DNA from: Nitrospira defluvii
Lineage (GTDB): Bacteria > Nitrospirota > Nitrospiria > Nitrospirales > Nitrospiraceae
Direction: 5' to 3'
Assembly: GCF_905220995.1 (NCBI RefSeq)
Contig: NZ_CAJNBJ010000017.1
Location: 558,001 to 622,000, forward strand
Length of the DNA: 64,000 nt
Shown here: one piece after another, positions 9,309-17,593 of the stretch
How positions within the stretch are numbered: the stretch's first letter is position 1
Layout: every line of letters begins with the position of its first letter
The notes under the pieces: model-generated
What the model saw: only the letters and a program-made list of their open reading frames with translations
What the model was told of the DNA's origin: nothing
Databases searched by the model: none
Translations under genes and position numbers: made by a program

Positions 9309-9324
9309 TGCAATCTATGTACCT
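9309..9324 (-). promoter_or_regulatory. Candidate sigma-54 promoter for the flgB operon
   Basis: The minus strand reads AGGTACATAGATTGCA. The GG and GC dinucleotides are exactly 10 bases apart and a TTGCA -12 box is present, matching TGGCACG-N4-TTGC in most key positions. It is about 36 bp upstream of the flgB start. The neighbouring genes encode sigma-54 activators, which supports the reading. The -24 element is imperfect (AGGTAC). Confidence 0.5.
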
Positions 9325-9443
9325 CGTCACGGGTGTAGGAAACGACGCTGACTCTGCGCGCTCAGTCCGCTCGCCCCCTGATCAGACACCCGGCAAAAAT
9401 GGCGAGAGAGGGAAAGATTTGCCTAGTACCTCCACGGGAGTCC

Positions 9444-10862
9444 TTAGGATTTCTCCGCCTCGACCTGATAGCCCATGTCGCGATATTCCCGCAACTTATT
9501 ACGTAACGTGCGAATACTGATGCCCAATTCCTTCGCGGCATGGGTGCGATTCTCTTTCACGCGCGCCAAGGTCTTCACGATGAGATCCCGTTCCATTTCC
9601 CACAGCGAGCCGTGCGCCGAGGGAGCGACCAGCGCCTCGACCGTCTCCATTTCCCGCACAGGCACGACCCCGTCACCCGGCATGAGATGGTCGACGTCAA
9701 CCGCCCCGCCTGCCGCCACTAAAATGGCGCGTTCCATGACATTTTCAAGTTCGCGGACATTCCCCTTCCAGGGGCGCTGTTGCAGATCCGCAATCGCCCG
9801 ATCAGACAAGGTCGGCGCCGTCAGGCCATTGCGTTGCGCCGAGGAACGGAGAAAGTGTCTCGCCAGCAGAGGAATATCCCCCGGTCGTTCACGGAGGGGT
9901 GGCACCGTAACCGGAAACACGTTCAATCGATAAAACAGATCTTCCCGAAATCGCCCTTGCGTCACTTCGTGGTAGAGCGAGCGATTCGTCGTGGCAATCA
10001 CGCGGATGTTGACCGGCACCGGTTCACGCCCGCCGATACGGTCCACCTCCCGTTCCTGGAGGACACGCAGCAGTTTAGCCTGTAACCCCAGATTCATTTC
10101 GCTGATTTCGTCGAGAAACAATGTGCCGGTATGGGCCATTTCGAATTTGCCCAGCTTTTTTTGGATCGCGCCCGTAAAGGCTCCGCGCTCGTGGCCGAAG
10201 AGCTCGCTCTCCAGAAGACTGTCCGGAAGGGCGGCACAATTGAGTGCCACGAAGGGGCGATGGGCGCGGGGGCTTCGGGCATGGATATAGCGCGCCAACA
10301 GTTCTTTTCCTGTACCGCTCTCACCGCTGATCAGCACGGTGGCCTGGCTCGCCGCGACCCCTTCCAGCGTGGTGAGGAGACGGATCATCCCGGCGTCTTG
10401 CGTCAAGATTGCGCGGGCTTCCGCCGGCATCGGCGTCTCCTGTTCATCCAATGCCGTGGTGGCCTGTAAGTTCAGAATGACTCGCTCTACCAGATCGGTC
10501 GAGAACGGTTTGAGAATATAGTCGTTCGCGCCGCACTTCATGGCTTCAACGGCGGTCTCCACCGTGCCGTACGCCGTCATCAGAATGATAAAGGTCTGAG
10601 GCGCCTTCTGCTTGATCGCCTTCACCAGTTCAAGCCCGGCGACTCGTGGCATTTTCAGATCAGTGACCACCAACCAGGGCTTCAACCGCTCGACCTGTTC
10701 GATCGCGTCCGCCCCGTCGATCGCTCCTCGTACCTGGTACCCCAATCGACGGACGGTCTCCGACAGGGCAGTGCGCATCGACGGTTCGTCGTCGACGATC
10801 AACACGGTTCGGCTCTCCTCAGCGGCAGGTGACGGTCCCTGGATAGTCTGTTGCACGCTCAT
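9444..10862 (-). CDS. Sigma-54-dependent response regulator, FlrC/NtrC type
   Basis: 472 residues from the ATG at 10862, which has AGGAGGAG upstream and overlaps the kinase stop (ATGA). It has a receiver domain (VLIVDDEPSM, phosphoacceptor in VVTDLKMP, LKPF), an AAA+ domain with Walker A GESGTGKE near 180 and the sigma-54 contact loop GAFTGA near 225, and a Fis-type helix-turn-helix at the C-terminus (THAAKELGISIRTLRNKL). It should activate sigma-54 promoters when phosphorylated by the adjacent kinase. Its place just upstream of flgB makes a flagellar FlrC-like role likely. Confidence 0.85.
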   Translation of the reverse strand: MSVQQTIQGPSPAAEESRTVLIVDDEPSMRTALSETVRRLGYQVRGAIDGADAIEQVERLKPWLVVTDLKMPRVAGLELVKAIKQKAPQTFIILMTAYGTVETAVEAMKCGANDYILKPFSTDLVERVILNLQATTALDEQETPMPAEARAILTQDAGMIRLLTTLEGVAASQATVLISGESGTGKELLARYIHARSPRAHRPFVALNCAALPDSLLESELFGHERGAFTGAIQKKLGKFEMAHTGTLFLDEISEMNLGLQAKLLRVLQEREVDRIGGREPVPVNIRVIATTNRSLYHEVTQGRFREDLFYRLNVFPVTVPPLRERPGDIPLLARHFLRSSAQRNGLTAPTLSDRAIADLQQRPWKGNVRELENVMERAILVAAGGAVDVDHLMPGDGVVPVREMETVEALVAPSAHGSLWEMERDLIVKTLARVKENRTHAAKELGISIRTLRNKLREYRDMGYQVEAEKS

Positions 10863-12148
10863 TCGGACATCTCCTCCTTGGCTACGGTCAGACTGTGATC
10901 GTGGGCTCCCGCCTGCCTGGCGCAAGCCGCCGCCGCGAGCGGCGGTGCTGTTGGTTCGGGGCGTTCCTGCGGCAAGGTGATGACAAACGATGTGCCACGC
11001 CCCGGGCTGCTGACCACATCGACCCGTCCATGGTGCGCCTCCACCAACGCGTGTACGATGGCCAGCCCCAAACCTGTCCCGTCGTCCTTGGTGGTAAAGA
11101 ACGGATCAAACACGCGGGACTGGACTTCTGCCGGGATGCCAATGCCCGTATCGGTAACGGTGAGTTGTACTGCTGTCCTCCCGTGCATGTGTCCGGGAAC
11201 CAAGGCGGCTGCGAGGGTCAGGACGCCGCCCTCCGGCATCGCCTGAACGGCATTCAAGACCAGATTCAGCAACACCTGTTTCATTTTCGATCCATCACAC
11301 CAGAGTTGCGGCACCAACGGGTCCACATCGCAGCGAACGGAGATCGCAGCCTGCGATATGGCATGACTGGCCAGGGTCAGTACCTCGCGCAGCAAGCGTT
11401 CGGTGTCCTGCCAACGCAACTTGGAACAATCCGGCCTGGTATAGACCAACAGGTTGGACAACAGGCGATCCATGGAATGGACCGCCATAGAAATGTGTTC
11501 TGCGTAGGCTCTCAATTGCGGCTGGGCTCGAAGATCTTTTCGCAGCATGGAGGCGAAGAGTTCCACGCTTCCCAGAGGATTCCGAATTTCATGCGCGATA
11601 CTGCCGACCATTTGCCCCATGGCTTCCAGCCGGTTCCGTCGCTGAAGACGATCCTCCAACTGGCGGATGCGCGTGACGTCATGAATCAAGACTAACTTAC
11701 CGGTCAAATTCCCGGCTTCATCGGTGAGATCGGTTTGCGTGAGCGCAATCGTGACACCCGAGGGAAGCACCAGCGGATACTCGTCGTGATCCTTCCGGAT
11801 GTCCGCCAGCACGTCGGTCGCCAAGCGGCCCTTTAAGTGCGTCTGGGAGACCCCTAACAGCTGCTCGGTGGAATGGTTGCAGCGCACCACCACATCGTGC
11901 GAATCCGCCACAATCACACCGGTATCCAACGATTCCAGCACCGCCGTGAGATGCGCGCGCATGTCCTCGGTTTCGCGAAGATGTTCGCGAAGGCTGGCAT
12001 TGGTTTGCGCCAATTCCAGGTCCATTTGCTGGAGCCGGGTCGTCAGCGCGTCGTAGGATTGCTGCAATACCGTAGCGGCCTGATCAAAGTCGCGAAACGC
12101 CCGCGTCAGTAGATCGTTATTGGCACTCTCCGCATCTTGGCGCATCAT
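10859..12148 (-). CDS. Soluble PAS-domain sensor histidine kinase, FlrB-like
   Basis: 429 residues with no membrane segment. It has an N-terminal coiled coil (about 10-65), a PAS domain (about 70-180, VLESLDTGVIVADSHDVVVRC), an HisKA H-box GSIAHEIRNPLGSVE (His near 185), and an HATPase_c with LLNLVLNAVQAMPEGG, DTGIGIP and GTGLGLAIV. It is cytoplasmic and probably phosphorylates the response regulator encoded immediately downstream, with which it overlaps by 4 bp. The arrangement resembles FlrB/FlrC of vibrios, so a flagellar assembly checkpoint input is plausible but inferred. Confidence 0.85.
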   Translation of the reverse strand: MMRQDAESANNDLLTRAFRDFDQAATVLQQSYDALTTRLQQMDLELAQTNASLREHLRETEDMRAHLTAVLESLDTGVIVADSHDVVVRCNHSTEQLLGVSQTHLKGRLATDVLADIRKDHDEYPLVLPSGVTIALTQTDLTDEAGNLTGKLVLIHDVTRIRQLEDRLQRRNRLEAMGQMVGSIAHEIRNPLGSVELFASMLRKDLRAQPQLRAYAEHISMAVHSMDRLLSNLLVYTRPDCSKLRWQDTERLLREVLTLASHAISQAAISVRCDVDPLVPQLWCDGSKMKQVLLNLVLNAVQAMPEGGVLTLAAALVPGHMHGRTAVQLTVTDTGIGIPAEVQSRVFDPFFTTKDDGTGLGLAIVHALVEAHHGRVDVVSSPGRGTSFVITLPQERPEPTAPPLAAAACARQAGAHDHSLTVAKEEMSE

Positions 12149-14331
12149 GGTTTCTTGCCTCCTGGCACAGGCTTGGGCTCCGGCACATCGGTTTCTAACA
12201 CCGCTGCCAGACGGCGAACCAGACTGTCTTGATTGACGCTAAGAGCCCGGAGTCCGTTCCGCGCAAAGTCTTCACGTTTCGCCCCTCGCGCAAGTTGGAC
12301 CATCTGGACTTGAGCCCAGGCTTCCTGGTCTGGTTCCAAGCCGGCGACCACCGCTCGCTTGTATGTGGCTAAGGCCGCGTCTGATCGATGCAGCCGAGCC
12401 AGCACATCGGCATGCCGCAGGATGTCTAAGGCGGAGAGCTCCAAACCTGCCTTCACGACGCTCTCGTAGAGTGCGGCTGCCTCCCCATCGTGTTTGGCTT
12501 GCGCTAACACGCCGGCCAGTTTTAATTGCACAAGCGCTCGATCGGGATGACGAGGATTGTGGGCGAGCCACTGTCTCCCGAGCTTGAGTAGCGCCCCGGT
12601 ATTCCCTTCCCCTTCATACGACGTAAGAATCCCCCGCAAGGCTTCCGCTGCGGAACGCCCCGTGGGAAATTGGAGTCGATACCGTTCGAACACAGCCCGA
12701 GCTGCACGCATATCTTTTTGCTCCAGATAGCTATGTCCCAGCCCCATCAAAGCTGTTTCATGAAAGGCCTCGGCTTTAGGATCTCTGATCAACGCCTGAA
12801 AGAGCCGTGCCGACTCAACGGGAAATCCCAGACGGCGATGCGCCTCCGCGATCTTGAGTAATAATTCGGTACCGGCATACAGGCGGTCTGCAAAGGGGCC
12901 GTGTCGGTGGAACAAGTTGATCAGATCAAAATCATCACCCGCTTTTTGCGCCGCCTCGAGACGAGGGCGAAGAAATCTGACAACCTGCGCTCCGCTTTTC
13001 TCCGGCCAGGGATCATTTTCGAACTTACCCGTGCGTTTCACGACTTGTTCATAGGCGTGCAACGCGTCTTCCCGTTTGCCTGCCCGCTCCAACGCTTCCC
13101 CGAGGTGGAACAACGCTTCGCTGCCGACAGTCGAGTCCTCATGTTCTTTGGCGCTCTCTTCGAAGACTTGCCGCGGACTCATCATTTCGCCCGGCTTCAA
13201 GGGAATATTCGCCAGATGAGCGGCAATGGTGTGCCGCAGCTTCAGCTCCTCCCCCTCAGGTTCGAGATGCTCCTGCACGTCGGCATAACGGAGACGGGCC
13301 ATCGGTGCCGTCGGAGCGTTCGGATATTGGCTCAACAGTGCGGCGTAGAAGATACTGGATTCGATCCATCGCCCGGCGTCCCGGTAACTGTCCGCAAGAT
13401 GGGTCAACACAAAGGGCGTCTCAGGACGTGAGGGGTACAGATTGTAAAAATGAAGCAGTTGTTCCCGAACGACGGGGCCGCGTTGAGCCTCGCCGGCCGT
13501 GTCGGCGTAGCGGAGCAGGGCAACGGGATCTCTTCGAAGAGCGGCTGGCCATCGGCTGTTGATGCTTTCAAAGAGCGCGTCCGCATCCTTAATCCGGCCA
13601 AGTCGATACAGGCTGTGTGCCTGCCCGAGGGAGGCGGACACCAACAGGGTCGGATCAACGGTGCGCTTCAATACATGGTCGAAGGTTTGCACACTGTCTT
13701 TCCAATTCTTGAACCCGCGCAAGACATAAGCCAGGCCCAGCATGGCGCGATTGGCATCATACGAATCTCGCTCCGCCAAACTGAGGGCGTGCTGATAGGC
13801 AATTTGCGCTTCCTGATACCAGCCTTCCATACGGTAGACATCACCGATCCGCCAGGCTGCCCGCTTTGCATTGGTCGCATGCGGCTCTTCGCGCATCAAC
13901 GTCTTGTACTGATCGATAATTTCCAAGGGCCGCACTTCACGATCGCTGGCTCTCAGCATACTTTCCGCCAGAAACGCCTGAATCGAGGATTTCAGCTGAC
14001 TGTCCGCGTGATCGCGGAGCAGGTTGGTAAAGTGCAAGCGGGCCTCCAGAAACTGCCCTTGCTTAAACATGGTGATGCCCCTCTCGAACTGAGCCCATTC
14101 CGGGAGGTCCGTGAGACGTTCGAAGCGAGGGCCTGCATCAGGCAGGACACCTCGAACTAATTCTGAGGGCTCCGGCATCATGGCCGGCAATTCCTGACGC
14201 ATCGTCGGCACACCACCACGAGCCGTGGGAGGAACTACACCTAGGGGGAACAGGAGGGCGAGGAGTACTGCCAGTGCAGCGAAGGCCTGCGTACGCCGAG
14301 ATCTCGTGAATAGGATTCGCACAGGGCCCAA
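12145..14331 (-). CDS. Secreted or membrane-anchored TPR protein, kinase-coupled
   Basis: About 728 residues. An N-terminal hydrophobic signal or anchor (AFAALAVLLALLFPLGVV) is followed by many tetratricopeptide-type helical repeats (for example LGEALERAGKREDALHAYEQ and LFHLGE). It is likely periplasmic. The gene overlaps the kinase start by 4 bp (ATGA), so it belongs to the same operon and may scaffold or sense for the kinase. The start is uncertain: TTG at 14331 gives the longest frame, and GTG at 14322 (VRILFT) keeps the signal peptide. A sigma-54-like promoter immediately upstream would favour the later start and an almost leaderless message. Confidence 0.65.
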   Translation of the reverse strand: MGPVRILFTRSRRTQAFAALAVLLALLFPLGVVPPTARGGVPTMRQELPAMMPEPSELVRGVLPDAGPRFERLTDLPEWAQFERGITMFKQGQFLEARLHFTNLLRDHADSQLKSSIQAFLAESMLRASDREVRPLEIIDQYKTLMREEPHATNAKRAAWRIGDVYRMEGWYQEAQIAYQHALSLAERDSYDANRAMLGLAYVLRGFKNWKDSVQTFDHVLKRTVDPTLLVSASLGQAHSLYRLGRIKDADALFESINSRWPAALRRDPVALLRYADTAGEAQRGPVVREQLLHFYNLYPSRPETPFVLTHLADSYRDAGRWIESSIFYAALLSQYPNAPTAPMARLRYADVQEHLEPEGEELKLRHTIAAHLANIPLKPGEMMSPRQVFEESAKEHEDSTVGSEALFHLGEALERAGKREDALHAYEQVVKRTGKFENDPWPEKSGAQVVRFLRPRLEAAQKAGDDFDLINLFHRHGPFADRLYAGTELLLKIAEAHRRLGFPVESARLFQALIRDPKAEAFHETALMGLGHSYLEQKDMRAARAVFERYRLQFPTGRSAAEALRGILTSYEGEGNTGALLKLGRQWLAHNPRHPDRALVQLKLAGVLAQAKHDGEAAALYESVVKAGLELSALDILRHADVLARLHRSDAALATYKRAVVAGLEPDQEAWAQVQMVQLARGAKREDFARNGLRALSVNQDSLVRRLAAVLETDVPEPKPVPGGKKP

Positions 14332-14334
14332 AAC

Positions 14335-14350
14335 AGCAAGTCCTGTGCCC
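14335..14350 (-). promoter_or_regulatory. Candidate sigma-54 promoter for the TPR-kinase-regulator operon
   Basis: The minus strand reads GGGCACAGGACTTGCT, close to TGGCACG-N4-TTGCT with exact GG-N10-GC spacing. The predicted start of transcription falls near 14325, almost on the gene start, so either the message is nearly leaderless or the match is accidental. GCACAGG of the box also forms an inverted repeat with CCTGTGC 16 bases downstream. Confidence 0.4.
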
Positions 14351-14498
14351 CTATCGGAATGATGGAAATCGAGGTGTGTCTTGAAGATTTAGCAAGACGC
14401 GCGGAGGGCGCTCAGAGGAGTCGTCAGAAATCCCGACAGGCATCGATCTAGGTGGGTCAAAAAAATGACGTAGGAAGAAAACCGCCGTAGCCCTTCAC

Positions 14499-15914
14499 CT
14501 AGTTTTGGATGGAGTAGCCGTGGCTCTTAGGGTCAAATCCCTTCCGTTTGAGTTTTTCTACGAGGGTGGTTCTGTTGACTTGAAGCAACTGTGCCGCTCG
14601 GCTCGTGATGCCGTTGGCCTTTCGTAAAGCTTCGCCGATCAGCCGATTCTCGTAATGCTCCAGTTCTTTTGTCAGATTGATGCCATCCTCGGTGAAGCGA
14701 ATAAACTGCTCCGGCGCTTCAACAGATTTGCCAGCCGCAGTTTTCACCGCGCGTTCAGGCAGATCGGCCAGCGTAATCATTCCCCGCTTTTTCAACACGC
14801 ACAGGCGTTCAACCATATTTTCCAGCTCGCGGATGTTGCCCGGCCATTCCTCTTCCGTCATTCGCGCCAGCGCGTCCGGCTCCATTCCAAGAATTTCCGT
14901 TCTCCGCAACTGATTGAATTGGGAAATGAAATGAGTCACCAGAAGCGGAATATCACTACGACGCTCCCGTAACGGAGGAATGTGGATAGGGATCACATGC
15001 AAGCGATAGTACAGGTCCTGCCGGAAACGACGTTCCTGGACTGCCAGGGCAAGATCCTGGTTGGTGGCTGCAATGATGCGGACATCGACATTGATGGTCC
15101 TGGTACCACCGACACGCTCGAAGCAGCGCTCTTGCAACACTCGCAGTAATTTCACCTGCAAGGGTAGACTCATCTCACCCACTTCATCCAAGAAAATGGT
15201 TCCGCCGTGAGCCAATTCAAACCGTCCAAGACGAGTGTGTGCGGCTCCGGTGAAAGCCCCCTTTTCGTGGCCGAACAATTCCGATTCAAGCAGCGTTTCG
15301 GGAATCGCACCACAGTTGACCGGGACCAACGGGCGCTCACGACGCATGCTGTTGAAGTGCAACATGCGAGCAATTAACTCCTTACCCGTGCCGCTTTCAC
15401 CTTCAATGAGCACTGTGCTGTCACTGTCCGCCACCTTTTCCACAAAATCCAATACCATTCGCATTGGCGCGCTGTTCCCGACCAGGTGCTCAAGGCGGTA
15501 TTGATCCCGCACGGCTTTTCGCAACAGGTGATTTTCCTGTTTGAGCTTGTACACATCCAACGCTTTGCGCACAACGACCGTCACCGTGTCGGGCTCAAAC
15601 GGCTTTGTAATGAAGTCAAACGCTCCGGCTTTCATCGCACGCACGGCGTAATCAATCGTGCCGTATCCGGTCATGACGATCGCAATAATTTTGGAATCGA
15701 TTTTCGAAATGCGATCTATGGTTTCCAGTCCGTCAATCCCTGGCATCTGCAGATCGGTCAACACCACGTGCACCGGCTGGTCCTTGACCGCTTCTACCCC
15801 TTCCAGACCACTCGACATGACCGTGACCTGATAGCCCTCCCCCGTCAGGGTCTCCGCCAAGAGCTGGCGTACTGCAGGGTCATCATCGATCACAAGAATG
15901 TGTGATTGACTCAT
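14499..15914 (-). CDS. Second sigma-54-dependent response regulator, NtrC family
   Basis: 471 residues: receiver (ILVIDDDPAVRQLL, VVLTDLQMPG, FITKPF), AAA+ ATPase with GESGTGKE near 171 and GAFTGA near 218, and a Fis-like DNA-binding end (ITSRAAQLLQVNRTTLVEKL). No kinase gene adjoins it. It is separated from the TPR operon by about 170 bp and has its own upstream region, so it is probably a separate unit. Its receiver plus linker (KPF then VYKLKQEN) resembles the receiver fused to FliH in this window. The flagellar target is inferred from position only. Confidence 0.85.
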   Translation of the reverse strand: MSQSHILVIDDDPAVRQLLAETLTGEGYQVTVMSSGLEGVEAVKDQPVHVVLTDLQMPGIDGLETIDRISKIDSKIIAIVMTGYGTIDYAVRAMKAGAFDFITKPFEPDTVTVVVRKALDVYKLKQENHLLRKAVRDQYRLEHLVGNSAPMRMVLDFVEKVADSDSTVLIEGESGTGKELIARMLHFNSMRRERPLVPVNCGAIPETLLESELFGHEKGAFTGAAHTRLGRFELAHGGTIFLDEVGEMSLPLQVKLLRVLQERCFERVGGTRTINVDVRIIAATNQDLALAVQERRFRQDLYYRLHVIPIHIPPLRERRSDIPLLVTHFISQFNQLRRTEILGMEPDALARMTEEEWPGNIRELENMVERLCVLKKRGMITLADLPERAVKTAAGKSVEAPEQFIRFTEDGINLTKELEHYENRLIGEALRKANGITSRAAQLLQVNRTTLVEKLKRKGFDPKSHGYSIQN

Positions 15915-16217
15915 AAAAACAGGCTCCTCTCTGGAAGTCGGGGACGTCCGGCTGAGTGGATGACTTCCCCAATCTACCTATCGCCTTACGACTGCGCAGC
16001 ATCATGACTTGTCTTGAATTCAGCTTATGGGGAATCAAGACTTTATTCAAGTAAAAGTGGGCTGCTGGGGGGAATTCGGATCAAGACCGGACCGAGCAGG
16101 AAGGGCCTAAGCAGACCCGACGATTCGCTCGCATCTTGACAGCCCCGCCCAGGCAATGTAGGGTTCGATGTTCACCACCGTGTTGAAGTATCCGGCATCT
16201 CGCAACTAGACCCACGG
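15915..16217. other. Intergenic region between the NtrC-type gene and tRNA-Thr
   Basis: About 300 bp without a supported gene. On the minus strand a possible sigma-70 promoter for the regulator reads TTGAAT, 17 bp, TAAGCT (around 16,020-16,050). On the plus strand TTGACA (16136-16141), 17 bp, TAGGGT (16159-16164) may drive the tRNA. Confidence 0.3.
16136..16164 (+). promoter_or_regulatory. Candidate sigma-70 promoter of tRNA-Thr
   Basis: A perfect TTGACA -35 is followed after 17 bp by a weak -10 (TAGGGT, 3 of 6). Transcription would start near 16171, about 47 bp upstream of the tRNA 5' end. Confidence 0.3.
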
Positions 16218-16293
16218 GCTGGCGTAGCTCAATTGGCAGAGCAGCGGTTTTGTAAACCGCAGGTTGGAGGTTCAATTCCTCTCGCCAGCTCCA
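16218..16293 (+). tRNA. tRNA-Thr (anticodon TGT)
   Basis: A full cloverleaf can be drawn. The acceptor stem pairs GCTGGCG with CGCCAGC. The D-arm is TAGCTCAATTGGCAGAGC-like. The anticodon stem GCGGT/ACCGC encloses the loop TTTGTAA with anticodon TGT. The T-arm is GGAGG/CCTCT with loop TTCAATT. The discriminator is T at 16290 and CCA is encoded at 16291-16293. Confidence 0.95.
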
Positions 16294-16370
16294 TAAATCA
16301 ACAACTTACGAGGCAGTCGGTTCCCTGAAACTTCAAAAGTGTTCAGTAAATGTTCAGCGTAAACGGTCCA

Positions 16371-16829
16371 TTACTCCTCTTTGGCCCATCCGGACTCCCC
16401 TTCCATCGTCACCGTCAGCCGACGCATGAGTGCGGCATTCCGTTCTTCGATTCCATCGCGTACCCACAGTAACGGCAGCGCGGCAGGGTGATCACCTAGT
16501 TGTTCGCTGGTCTCATGGAGCAGCGACTGCAGCCGCATGAGTCCGTCGAAGCCCAACTGAATACCCGGCTGTGAGAGGCGGTAGGCTTCCGCTGGTGTCA
16601 TCGGCACGCAGAGATCCAAATAGGGGCATGGTAAGCGTCGGAGCTGGTAAAGGGTGTCGTTGATCGTCCAGAGACGATCGTGGCAGGGCGAATCGGCCTG
16701 CGAGACCGCGCGGGAGAGCTGGTACAGGAGCCGCTGCCAGATGTCGAGCTGATTGTCCGCCGTGCGCTGGGCGAGTTCCCAGCCGATCGTCTCGGCGTCA
16801 GAATCGGTGAGAAATTGCGACTTCGCCAC
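16371..16829 (-). CDS. Conserved hypothetical protein, copy A of a two-copy family
   Basis: 152 residues, no recognised domain; mostly helical, acidic C-terminus, no signal peptide. It is clearly homologous to the product at 52092-52541. Shared blocks include GWEL.QRT.DNQLD.WQRL.YQL and PGIQLG(F/Y)D.L.RLQSLL.E...LGDHPA. The GTG start has AGGAGG six bases upstream, and the bases before the start (GGAGGCCCAC) are identical in both copies. It lies between tRNA-Thr and a tRNA-Phe fragment, at the edge of mobile DNA. Function unknown. Confidence 0.65.
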   Translation of the reverse strand: MAKSQFLTDSDAETIGWELAQRTADNQLDIWQRLLYQLSRAVSQADSPCHDRLWTINDTLYQLRRLPCPYLDLCVPMTPAEAYRLSQPGIQLGFDGLMRLQSLLHETSEQLGDHPAALPLLWVRDGIEERNAALMRRLTVTMEGESGWAKEE

Positions 16830-16883
16830 GTGGGCCTCCTGGGTGTAAGTGTTCGGAGGTCTGGCGAAGCTGGCTCATTCAAC

Positions 16884-16933
16884 CAGCCCTAAAAAGGCTG
16901 GTGTCGACAGTTCGATTCTGTCCCTCGGCACCA
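16884..16933 (+). repeat. 3' fragment of tRNA-Phe, putative attachment-site scar (copy 1)
   Basis: The stretch contains an anticodon stem-loop (CCAGCC, loop CTAAAAA, GGCTGG), a GTGTC variable loop, a T-arm GACAG-TTCGATT-CTGTC, the 3' acceptor strand CCTCGGC, A and CCA. The 5' half of the tRNA is absent. GTGTC plus this T-arm is typical of bacterial tRNA-Phe. A copy in the same orientation at 35446-35490 matches it at 43 of 45 aligned positions. tRNA 3' ends are common sites for tyrosine recombinases, and an integrase remnant lies 1.2 kb away. Confidence 0.75.
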
Positions 16934-17221
16934 CATCCCCTTCAAAATATTAACAAAATCCAGCTTCATTCGACCCCGTCAAAAAGCCACGATTTCAGCA
17001 TTTTTCAGCCTATTTCGCCCGATTGGTTGTCCAAATGGTTGTCCAAGACCATGAGCGGCAAACCAGCTCCCAGGGCATAGAGATGATCAATTTTTAGGCT
17101 CGACAACACCCTGTCTTACACCCCGTTTTATGTTCGCCACCATCACCGTCCCTTCCTCGTTACGGCTCACAATCGTTGTCGAAAAATCTATGCGGGCCGC
17201 ATTTATCTCATCGCGCAACAC

Positions 17222-17265
17222 TGTCATGACACTGTCTTGACATCGCTTCCCTCTTACGCTACCTT
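17222..17265 (+). promoter_or_regulatory. Candidate promoter and operator of the toxin-antitoxin pair
   Basis: A perfect 10-bp palindrome TGTCATGACA (17222-17231) sits just before a TTGACA -35 box (17237-17242), and TACCTT follows after 17 bp. Ribbon-helix-helix antitoxins usually bind short palindromes at their own promoter, so this is a plausible autoregulatory site. The -10 is poor. Confidence 0.35.
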
Positions 17266-17288
17266 TAATACCAAGGAGAGGTGCCAAG

Positions 17289-17591
17289 ATGGCAGTCCGT
17301 GCTATTCGAAGCGAAAAACTGGATCTTCGGCTGAGCGCCTCAGATAAACGAGTACTGGAAGCAGCGGCCTCCGTTTCCAGTCGATCAGTGAGTGACTTTG
17401 TCCGTGAAAGTGCGCTGGCGCGCGCTGATGAAACCCTGGCGGATCGTCGCACCTTCCTCCTGAGCAAAGCACAATGGGCTGAGTTTCAGGCGGCGCTCGA
17501 TGCTCCGACTCGCCCCCTCCCTCGCATGAAAGAACTCCTGACTGAGCCAGGATTCTTTGACGCCCGCCCTCTTCACCGCACGACAGAATAG
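17289..17591 (+). CDS. DUF1778 antitoxin, TacA-like
   Basis: 100 residues. The N-terminal ribbon-helix-helix (AIRSEKLDLRLSASDKRVLE, then ASVSSRSVSDFVRESAL) is the DUF1778/TacA signature, and the C-terminal tail (LDAPTRPLPRMKELL) is the toxin-binding part. A ribosome-binding site (AAGGAGAGG) precedes the ATG. The stop lies 2 bp before the acetyltransferase start. TacA-type proteins neutralise TacT toxins and repress their operon. Confidence 0.88.
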   Translation: MAVRAIRSEKLDLRLSASDKRVLEAAASVSSRSVSDFVRESALARADETLADRRTFLLSKAQWAEFQAALDAPTRPLPRMKELLTEPGFFDARPLHRTTE

Positions 17592-17593
17592 CG

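Noticed and set aside
16081-16275. Minus-strand frame overlapping tRNA-Thr
   Set aside because: It runs through a well-folded tRNA gene on the other strand and has no protein similarity or ribosome-binding site.
17087-17467. Minus-strand frame across the TacA gene and its promoter
   Set aside because: Antisense shadow of the antitoxin; the plus-strand gene has a clear domain and ribosome-binding site.
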